From Rhodobacteraceae bacterium Water-Bin34 (GTDB lineage: Bacteria > Pseudomonadota > Alphaproteobacteria > Rhodobacterales > Rhodobacteraceae), in the NCBI GenBank assembly GCA_900197625.1, contig FZLS01000013.1, positions 1 to 49,473 on the forward strand: 49,473 bases of DNA, given 5' to 3'. Positions 1-7,500 of this stretch are shown here, piece after piece (positions within the stretch are counted from its first letter, which is position 1; the number at the start of each line of letters is the position of its first letter). The translations under genes were made by a program, and so were the position numbers. The notes under the pieces are model-generated. The model searched no databases. It worked only from the letters and a program-made list of their open reading frames with translations, and was not told where the DNA came from.

Positions 1-127
1 CTGCATCATATTTCTTAAAATAGATCTTACCATCTTGGGTGTTGATCGCGAGTTCGCCAAGTTCCAATTGGGCAGTGGTAGGTATTCGACCTGCAACGGA
101 ACTCCGGCGTAATTTAATAGTTGACAT
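1..127 (-). CDS. Phage fibre protein, N-terminal fragment (runs off the left edge)
   Basis: Only the first 42 codons are inside the window; the ATG is at 127-125 on the minus strand. The visible protein begins MSTIKLRRSSVAGRIPTTAQ and continues through LELGELAINTQDGKIYFKK. This is the widespread N-terminal motif of tail-fibre and virion-attached proteins of marine T4-like phages, where the 'LxxGELAIN...DGKLYFK' block is thought to attach or trimerise the fibre. A Shine-Dalgarno-like AAAGGGA lies about 7 nt upstream of the ATG. It follows the 1318-aa fibre gene on the same strand with a 61-nt gap that contains no T4-type late promoter box, so it is probably read through from the promoter at 4514-4521. 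The C-terminal receptor-binding part cannot be judged. Confidence 0.8.
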   Translation of the reverse strand, partial: MSTIKLRRSSVAGRIPTTAQLELGELAINTQDGKIYFKKYDA

Positions 128-188
128 ATCTATGTCCCTTTGTTATAATAGCTATATAGCTCTTTAATACTATAGTTTGTTCTATTGT

Positions 189-3100
189 TTAGAACGAACC
201 ACCATCTATTTCATTTACTGCAATTGCAATCTTTCCGGATGTAATGGTAGTATCTACTCCATCGGTTCCTTCAATTGTTAGGGTTTCACCTAACGCAATA
301 ACAGTATTTGCACCTGCTTCACCTGAGATATTTATCTGAGGATTGGCAAGTTTATCATTAATAATATCTCCATCTGAGATAGAAAATTCTGTACCAGTAA
401 GTGTTAATGACTCACCAGCTGTATATGTTCCTGCACCAGAGAACTGGTAGAAAACAACATCATCTACATTTAATGTGAACGTTTCAGCGTCTGTTACTGT
501 TGCAACATAACCACTGTTTTTATTAACGGTACCATCAGTTATAAACTGAAATAATCCAGGAACTTCTGATGATTCGTTAAAGTATTCTCCTCGAGTAAGT
601 TCCCAAGGTGTTGAACCATCACCAACTACTGTAAGCTCATATGAACCATTTTCTAGTAGATTAGTTTGATCTTTAACAAGAACTCTATCACCAACACTCC
701 AAGCAGTTACACCGTCAAGAGCAAACGCTCCGTTAGATCCTGCAGTTATAACCCCAGCACTAAACGATCCACCTAGATCTGCTGTTGTTGCAGCGAGTGC
801 CGCAGGAATAACTCTAAGTCCTTGAGCAGCAGCATCAACGTATGCTTTGTTTGCTGCGTCGGTTGGTGCAGTTGGAGCCAATACATTAGTAATCTTAGAA
901 CTATTAACATCTAAGTCATTACCATTTCCATCAATACTAACTCCGTTGTCGGATTCAATATCGAGTACACCCGAAGTTACTTTAATTGTTCTTTGACCTA
1001 CATCACCACCAATACTAATATCAGAAACAACAATCTTGTCTTCTACTGATATTTGTTTTAAGAGTGAATCAGTACCGCCTGGATGTAAGAAATAAGAGTC
1101 AGCGTCGTTATCTACGAATCTTTCTGCTTTTACATCGCCGTTTTGTACAACCCAATTACCGGTTGATCTTTCTGAAAAAGCAGCGAAGTTAAACGTATTA
1201 TCGAGGAAACCAGCTTTACCTTGAGCTGCGTAAAGATATGAAAAACCACCAGGTCCATCTCGTAATTTAATTTGAGATGTTGTTTGTTGAGTACCAAGTT
1301 CTATTTCTTTAAGTGCTGAAGTACCAGCCGGATCCACAAAGTAATTTTGATTATCTATATCGATAAACTTAGGAGCAATAATATTACCTGTTGATGTACC
1401 ACCAGCAGTTGTAATATATCTTGTATTTAATTCTGTGTAATCTACTCCAATTTCAGCATTCGCGGCTGGACCTGCTGTATGAGTAATGATAATACCATTA
1501 TTAGCAATTGCATCGATATTAGAAATATAATCAGAATCAATTGTTGTAGTAATCGTTGTATCTGAAAGTCGATTAACTGTTGCTGTACCTGAAACATCTC
1601 CATCTAATATAACATCAAAGTTGTTTGCAATGAGATACATCTTGTCGTTGTTATCATCGTTAACAGCTGTGATACCTTCGGAATTAGCAACTCCGTCGGT
1701 AAACATAAGAGCGATAATATCTCGAGAAGTTTCTGTAAAGTCTGGAATAGCATTGGCTTGAAGCTCGACAGGAATGTCTGTAGCAAAATCAATACGACCA
1801 TCTTCAAGAACACGAATACGTGGAATAAATCCATCGTTACCGTAAATTCCTGGAGTAGCACCTGTTACGTCAAGACCAACTTTAAAACTGTTGTTTGGTG
1901 TATCTAAATCTTCTAATTCAAGACCACGGCCAATTTCAATTGTAGGACTTGCAAGTAAGTTAACACCATCTGCATAAGTGTTAGCTTGATCAATAATTGT
2001 TAAGCCGGATGAGAACGTATTATCTAGATAACCAAGAGTAACTGCATCGGTAGGATTAACTGGAGAAGCAAGACCTGTTAAAGTATTGTTTGCAACATTA
2101 ATATCGCCAACAGGATTAATAGTTAAATCATTGGTTGCTGTTAATAAACCGTTGACAAACATGTCACCTGTGTTATAATTAATTATCAGCTTATCAAGGT
2201 TAGAACCAAATAATAAATTACCTTGATCATTAATTTGCATTCTCTGAACGGCATCGGTGTAGAAATCTAGTTCATTGTTATTTGCACCAGCCGATGTTTC
2301 AGCAATGATATAAGTATTTTTATCTAAGTCGATTACCGATCCCGCAAGACCTGTCCAGATACTTCCGTCGTATCCTTCAAACCTTCCTTCGTCTGTATTA
2401 AATCGTAACATACCTGCTTGACCAATAGGTCTTAAAGCAGTATTTGCTGATGGGAATTTAACAGCTCCAGTAATATCAATGTTTAGAATTTCATCTGAAC
2501 TTGTAATAGTATCGACGTGTATTTTATTCCAGTTTCTTGAAGTAGAACCTAGGGAATATATTCTGTCTTGATCTGGAATAATATGAGAAGTAACGTCTGC
2601 TGCAAACGCCACCGTGTCTGTATCTTGATCACCAATTGTAAGATTACCAGCAATACCAACATCGCCAGTAAAGTCTACTCTCGCAGCTCCAAAGGTTGCA
2701 GATAATGTACCACCGGCATAAACTTCGATTTGATCGTTATCAGCGCCAGGACTTGATTCAGCAACAATCTTTGTATCTTGATCGACGTCAATTACACCAC
2801 CAAGACCAGCCCAAGCTGCACCATCGTATCCTTCGAATTGACCATCTTCTGAATTAAACCTAACCATACCCTGCAAAGGTGTAGGACGACTAGCTGAAAT
2901 ACCGCTCGGTAATGTTAGTGCGCCATCTCCACTGATTGTTAGAACATCGCCTGTTCCTGTAGGAGTAATTGCTGTAAGAGGTAAAGTACTATCAACGTTA
3001 AATTGTGTACCATTAAGTGTTAAGCCGTTGCCAGCAAGATATGTGCCTTCGCCTTGGAATTGAGACCAATAAACTGTATCGTCGTTAAGTTCAAAAGATG

Positions 3101-4145
3101 ATGCATCATCTACGGTTATAACCCAACCAGTTCCACCGTTTACTGTACCATCTGTAATAAACTCATATGAGCCAGGAAGTTCTGAAGATTCATTTCCCCA
3201 AGTTGTTCTTTCGAATACCCACGCAGTAGTTGCATCGCCAACTTGAATAAGATCGTATGAACCGTTTTGAGTAGAATCTGTTTGATCTTTAACAACTAAG
3301 TTACTGCCAACTTGCCAGGTAGTAACATCATCAATATATAGAACGTTTGTTGCAGGAATAGTAAGTGTATCAGCGCTGCCACCCGTACCCAATGCAAATG
3401 AAGCACCAAGATCTTCAGTTGTGGCTGCAAGAGCTGATGGTCTTACAACAACACCTTTAACTAAATTATCTACATACCTTTTATTTGTAGCATCGGTTGG
3501 TAATACAGGATCATCAAAAACTTTAATATTTGTCGCAACACTATCAATTTCAGTTTGTAAGTATCTTTTGTTTACTACGTCTCTGTCATTAACTGGATCT
3601 TCAACGTTAATAATACGATGAGTACCAACATTAACAACTGCGTTTGAATCTGCTAGATTGAAGTTAAGATCAGCGGGTAAAGAAATTGTATTAGCAGAGA
3701 ATGTAAATTCGCCTACTTCTAAACTCGTTAAATTTGTTAATTGATCGGTGGATTCGCCAAGTGTAAGTGATGTATTACCAATAGTAAAATCTTTGGTATT
3801 AACTAAGCCGTTTTCTATTACAAAATTATTAGCATTTAATCCTGAACTTGTTGTTCCAAGTACATGACCATAAGTATCGAATGTAGCATTTTGTAAAAAT
3901 TCTAAACTTGAATTAAGCGTGTTTGCTACTTCGCTTGTATTAGAATGAGATATTACGAGGTTTGCTGATTCAGTATTGTTTTCAGGAGTTATAACAATAC
4001 CTTGTCCTGCGTCTATTGCGCGAACATATTCACCAGTTGTATCTACTCCAAGTGCAATAGAATCTGGTACGATGACCGGTCTTTTTTCGCCTGATGCTAC
4101 CAGTCGAATGTTTTTAGTTTGACCAACTTTGACTTTTACGGCCAC
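189..4145 (-). CDS. 1318-aa phage tail-fibre-like structural protein with duplicated module
   Basis: This is a long, low-cysteine, beta-rich virion protein. Its short N-terminal block (about residues 1-60, VKVGQTKNIRLVASGEKRP then GVDTTGEYVRAI) looks like an attachment segment. Repeated fibre motifs of the type PTDAxNKxYVD occur at least four times (NKRYLQTEI, NKRYVDNL, VTLGYLDN, NKAYVDAA). A 140-150-aa module is present twice, near residues 235-385 and again at the C-terminal end. A smaller RFN.(E)DG.FEGYDG module, which would carry a strand-turn typical of fibre shafts, is also present twice. The start is GTG, chosen because a strong GGAGG (4158-4154) lies 8 nt upstream and the next gene's TAA ends only 3 nt away. 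It is co-transcribed with the 109-aa gene. A role in adsorption is inferred; no enzymatic domain is seen. Confidence 0.8.
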   Translation of the reverse strand: MAVKVKVGQTKNIRLVASGEKRPVIVPDSIALGVDTTGEYVRAIDAGQGIVITPENNTESANLVISHSNTSEVANTLNSSLEFLQNATFDTYGHVLGTTSSGLNANNFVIENGLVNTKDFTIGNTSLTLGESTDQLTNLTSLEVGEFTFSANTISLPADLNFNLADSNAVVNVGTHRIINVEDPVNDRDVVNKRYLQTEIDSVATNIKVFDDPVLPTDATNKRYVDNLVKGVVVRPSALAATTEDLGASFALGTGGSADTLTIPATNVLYIDDVTTWQVGSNLVVKDQTDSTQNGSYDLIQVGDATTAWVFERTTWGNESSELPGSYEFITDGTVNGGTGWVITVDDASSFELNDDTVYWSQFQGEGTYLAGNGLTLNGTQFNVDSTLPLTAITPTGTGDVLTISGDGALTLPSGISASRPTPLQGMVRFNSEDGQFEGYDGAAWAGLGGVIDVDQDTKIVAESSPGADNDQIEVYAGGTLSATFGAARVDFTGDVGIAGNLTIGDQDTDTVAFAADVTSHIIPDQDRIYSLGSTSRNWNKIHVDTITSSDEILNIDITGAVKFPSANTALRPIGQAGMLRFNTDEGRFEGYDGSIWTGLAGSVIDLDKNTYIIAETSAGANNNELDFYTDAVQRMQINDQGNLLFGSNLDKLIINYNTGDMFVNGLLTATNDLTINPVGDINVANNTLTGLASPVNPTDAVTLGYLDNTFSSGLTIIDQANTYADGVNLLASPTIEIGRGLELEDLDTPNNSFKVGLDVTGATPGIYGNDGFIPRIRVLEDGRIDFATDIPVELQANAIPDFTETSRDIIALMFTDGVANSEGITAVNDDNNDKMYLIANNFDVILDGDVSGTATVNRLSDTTITTTIDSDYISNIDAIANNGIIITHTAGPAANAEIGVDYTELNTRYITTAGGTSTGNIIAPKFIDIDNQNYFVDPAGTSALKEIELGTQQTTSQIKLRDGPGGFSYLYAAQGKAGFLDNTFNFAAFSERSTGNWVVQNGDVKAERFVDNDADSYFLHPGGTDSLLKQISVEDKIVVSDISIGGDVGQRTIKVTSGVLDIESDNGVSIDGNGNDLDVNSSKITNVLAPTAPTDAANKAYVDAAAQGLRVIPAALAATTADLGGSFSAGVITAGSNGAFALDGVTAWSVGDRVLVKDQTNLLENGSYELTVVGDGSTPWELTRGEYFNESSEVPGLFQFITDGTVNKNSGYVATVTDAETFTLNVDDVVFYQFSGAGTYTAGESLTLTGTEFSISDGDIINDKLANPQINISGEAGANTVIALGETLTIEGTDGVDTTITSGKIAIAVNEIDGGSF
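385..3450 (-). repeat. Duplicated ~145-aa fibre module (two copies, about 2995-3450 and 385-820)
   Basis: Two copies inside the 1318-aa fibre gene share the same order of landmarks: a start like RPSALAATTEDLG versus IPAALAATTADLGG, then VKDQTDSTQNGSYDL versus VKDQTNLLENGSYEL, then GSYEFITDGTVN versus GLFQFITDGTVN, ending in GTYLAGNGLTL versus GTYTAGESLTL. Each is preceded by an NKxYVD motif. The copies have diverged at the amino-acid level but are clearly homologous by eye, so this is an old internal duplication and not a recent DNA-level repeat. Coordinates are approximate. Confidence 0.8.
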
Positions 4146-4148
4146 TTC

Positions 4149-4478
4149 TTATACCTCCGTGATAGTTGATACAACGAACACTAGTCCATCAACAATTTTC
4201 GATAATTCTCCGGTTGGTTTTTTCATTATCACGTCGTACTGATACTTTCCTGGCTTTAACTGGCTTGTAGTATGTGAATCCAGGACTAAAGTAATATCAT
4301 TTTCAGTTTTTTCAAATTCAAACTCAGCGGTTCTTTTTGAAGAGTATAGTTTACGTATATCCCCGTAAAAAGAATAATTGGCTATTGGCAGATCTAGTTC
4401 ATCATCATCGAATAATTCGATCGTGAGTCTAAAATCCGTACCTTGGTCTACGTATATGTTTAATTGGGAACTACTCAT
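4149..4478 (-). CDS. 109-aa all-beta virion-associated protein (unrecognised)
   Basis: This small acidic protein starts MSSSQLNIYVDQGTDFRLTI. It looks like a single immunoglobulin-like or BppU-N-like beta sandwich: alternating hydrophobic strands, a PxANYSFYGDIRK segment near residue 31 and a LKPGKYQYDVIMKKP hairpin near residue 75, where 'xxPGxYxYDV' is typical of short phage adaptor domains. No signal peptide, membrane segment or catalytic motif is visible. It is the first gene after the late promoter at 4514-4521 and ends 3 nt before the 1318-aa fibre, whose strong Shine-Dalgarno lies within this gene's last codons. That arrangement suggests a fibre-attachment or adaptor role. The function is inferred from context and predicted fold only. 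Confidence 0.7.
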   Translation of the reverse strand: MSSSQLNIYVDQGTDFRLTIELFDDDELDLPIANYSFYGDIRKLYSSKRTAEFEFEKTENDITLVLDSHTTSQLKPGKYQYDVIMKKPTGELSKIVDGLVFVVSTITEV

Positions 4479-4513
4479 TTATCTATTATCTCTTATGTAA
4501 GCTGCTTTTTCTT

Positions 4514-4521
4514 TATTTATA
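4514..4521 (-). promoter_or_regulatory. T4-type late promoter TATAAATA
   Basis: A perfect TATAAATA reads on the minus strand (TATTTATA on plus). In T4 this octamer, recognised by the phage late sigma factor gp55, spans about -13 to -6, placing the start near 4508 and leaving a leader of about 30 nt before the 109-aa gene. It lies just downstream of the terminator at 4546-4570, so the 109-aa/1318-aa pair has its own transcript. Confidence 0.8.
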
Positions 4522-4545
4522 ATAGAACGAGCTAGGAAAATATCT

Positions 4546-4570
4546 AAAAAAGGGGGCGCGTTGCCCCCTA
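4546..4570 (-). terminator. Rho-independent terminator after the collagen-like fibre gene
   Basis: On the minus strand a perfect six-base GGGGGC/GCCCCC stem with loop AACGC is followed at once by six T. One extra A-T pair can extend the stem. It begins about 24 nt after the stop of the 1733-aa gene. The plus strand has no T-run after the hairpin, so the terminator is one-directional. It is the only strong intrinsic terminator seen in the window. Confidence 0.9.
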
Positions 4571-4593
4571 TCGAAGTTTATTTTAAAATGTTA

Positions 4594-7500
4594 TTAACCT
4601 TTAAGATCGTTAACTTCGTCTTTTAGTTCTTTGATTGCTTCTACTATAAGTGCAGTAACGTTACCATATGCAACACTCTTAATTCCATCTTTACCGGTTA
4701 CAACAACTTCTGGCAATACTTTTTCAATTTCTTGTGCAATGAAGCCAGCTTTTCTTACGCCAGGTCTTGTTTTCATTTCAAAGTAAACACCTCTTAGATC
4801 ACAAACCTTTTCAAGAGCAGTATCGATAGTTACTATTTTCTCTTTTAAGCTTTCATCTGAGTTAGCATTAACATCACCTGTTGCAGTAAAGTCACCAGTA
4901 GTCATATCGAATGTGAATATATCAGCATTAAGATCGTCTCTAAACGCGATATCATTCATATTTGCGGGTTCACCTCTAACTATGAATGCGTTAGAAGAAG
5001 TTTCATATAACAACTCAACGTATGGATCAGCTTCAATACCAGCCAGTTTTAATGCAGTATCTGCAGGTAAGAATACCGCGCTAGTATTACCTTCAACACC
5101 TGTGGCAGTTAAAGTACCTACAACTGTAAGATTGCCTTCAACCTGAATATTTTCTACTGTTAATTCATCAACGTCTGATGTGTAATAGAAGTTAGATTCA
5201 CCACCTGGATTAGGACCAGTTGTACCCATCAATGGTCTTTCAGATGCACCAGCTTCAAACATTGCAACGAATATTGGAGTATCTTGTAATGCTGTTTCGT
5301 GAACATTTTGTAGGTTAGCTACACCACCTTGAATACCAGGACCCTGTAAACCCTGAATACCTTGGAAGCCAATACCACCTTGAACACCTTGCGATGCTTG
5401 GATACCCTGAATACCTTGAGTACCCTGACCAGGGAAACCTTGAAGTCCTGGCTGGCCTTGGAAACCTTGCGAACCTTGAATACCCTGTGAACCAGAACCG
5501 AACGGTCCTTGGAAACCTAAAGCACCCTGTGTACCTTGGAAGCCTTGAGCACCCGGATTACCGAATCCACCATCTATACCTTGGAAGCCTTGAGGACCAA
5601 AGTCACCTTGAACACCCTGTGATCCACCGCCACCAGCATCACCTATTAGACCCTGCATGCCTTGGAAACCACCAAGACCCTGAATACCATCTCCACCAAT
5701 ACCAACGGCACCTTGGAAACCTTGAACACCTTGGTTACCCTCGCCTCCTACACCTTGGAAGCCTTGAGCACCGTCGTCGCCATCAAGACCTTGAAGACCT
5801 TGAACACCGCCTTCACCGATACCAATTAGACCTTGAACACCTTGCGTACCTGGATCGCCTTCTTCGCCTTCAGGTCCTTGCATACCCTGAGTACCTTGAC
5901 CACCGAATCCTGCTGGACCGTCATTACCTTGAACACCTTGGTGACCAGCTTGTTGAATGCCTTGTAAGCCTTGGAAACCTTGAATACCGGTTGCACCGAT
6001 ACCTGCGAAACCTTGGAAGCCTTGAGCACCTTGTGTACCCTGATTAGATAAACCTTGAATACCCTGCAGACCTTGAAGACCTTGGAAACCGCCTTGTCCA
6101 TCTTCACCGGTAATACCTTGCGTGCCTTGAGGTCCTTGAAGACCCTGCGCACCTTGAATACCATCTCCACCAACAAATCCTGCAGTACCTTGGAAACCTT
6201 GTGTACCTTGGAAGCCTAGAGTACCCTGCGTACCTTCATCACCTGGTCCACCTTGTAGACCTTGAACACCCTGTGCGGCTTGAATACCCTGAATACCTTG
6301 AGAACCAATAGGACCAACATCACCTGTTCTGGCGAAAGTAATAATGATATCTTCGCTATCGGCAAAGTTTGCTGCTGAACCACTTACGAAGTTTGCATCA
6401 ATATCGAAATAACCACTTCTTTCAGTTAAACCAGAAATTGTAAAGATTACAAAGTTTTCTGGATTGTCTTTTTCAGAAACTTTAAAGTGACCTTTAATCG
6501 GGCTTGTAGAATCATCAACTGTTCTAAGGAATGGTTGAATATCTGTAAAGTTATCATCACGATCGTGAATAATCAAAGTAGTTACAGATGCCATTGAACT
6601 GTTGTCGAATTTTAAATGACCAACTGCAGGAGGTTGCACACTACCTACTTGTGTATCTGTGTCGTAAGTATAATCAAATGTCATACCACCAAAGCCACCG
6701 GTAATACCTTGAATACCACCGCCACCTTGGAAACCTTCTGTACCTTGAACACCCTGTGGGCCAATAGGACCTGGGAAGCCTTGAGTACCTTGGAAACCGT
6801 AATCTCCTTGAGGACCTTGCATACCCTGAGTACCAGCACCAGTTGAACCTTGGAAACCTAAATCACCTTGGAATCCTTCAGTACCTTGTGGTCCTTGGAA
6901 ACCTTGAACACCACGTTTTTCAAACGAAATTTTTACTGGTTCGCCTGTAGTCCACGATGTTTGACTACCAGAAAGCCAATTGACTCCAAATTGGAAATCG
7001 CCCGCTCTTTCTGTTACTGTTCTTATTTCTAATACAGAATAATCAGTGTTAGTGCCTGTAAATCCATCAATAATCTTAACATAACCTACAACGCTTGTAC
7101 CATTAAGACCCATCTTCAGGTCTCGGAAGAATCCTTGTAAGTCTGTACCACCGTCATCTAAATCATCGAGATACATAACACTGGCACTTGATACGTTGCC
7201 GTTATTAAATTTAACTCTACCTGCACCTGGATCTAAAGGAGAAGTATCTGCGTTAAAGATATAATCGAACGTCATACCACCATAGCCACCGGATGGTCCA
7301 AAGTCACCTTGGAATCCTTGACTGCCGGTGAAACCCTGAGCACCTTGGAAGCCTTGAGTACCCTGAGCACCTGTAAAGCCTTGAGCTCCTTGGAATCCTG
7401 TAGTACCTTGAATACCAGCTTCGCCGCGTGGTACGAAGTTAATTAATGTTTTTGAAGTATGTCCTGCGTCAATAACATCTGTTTGCCAACTGCCTGTTGA

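Noticed and set aside
151..160. Palindrome GCTATATAGC in the gap before the left-edge fibre gene, as an operator or terminator
   Set aside because: It has no loop and no T-run, is only ten bases long and AT-rich; chance is a sufficient explanation.
5394..6176. Long reading frames on both strands in the collagen-like block
   Set aside because: They are products of the nine-base Gly-X-Gln repeat; their proteins are low-complexity (LEH, YLE, KVF repeats) without start signals or fold.
5320..6320. Regular short repeats resembling a CRISPR or satellite array
   Set aside because: The repeats are in phase with an open reading frame, are only nine bases long and have no unique spacers; they encode collagen-like triplets.
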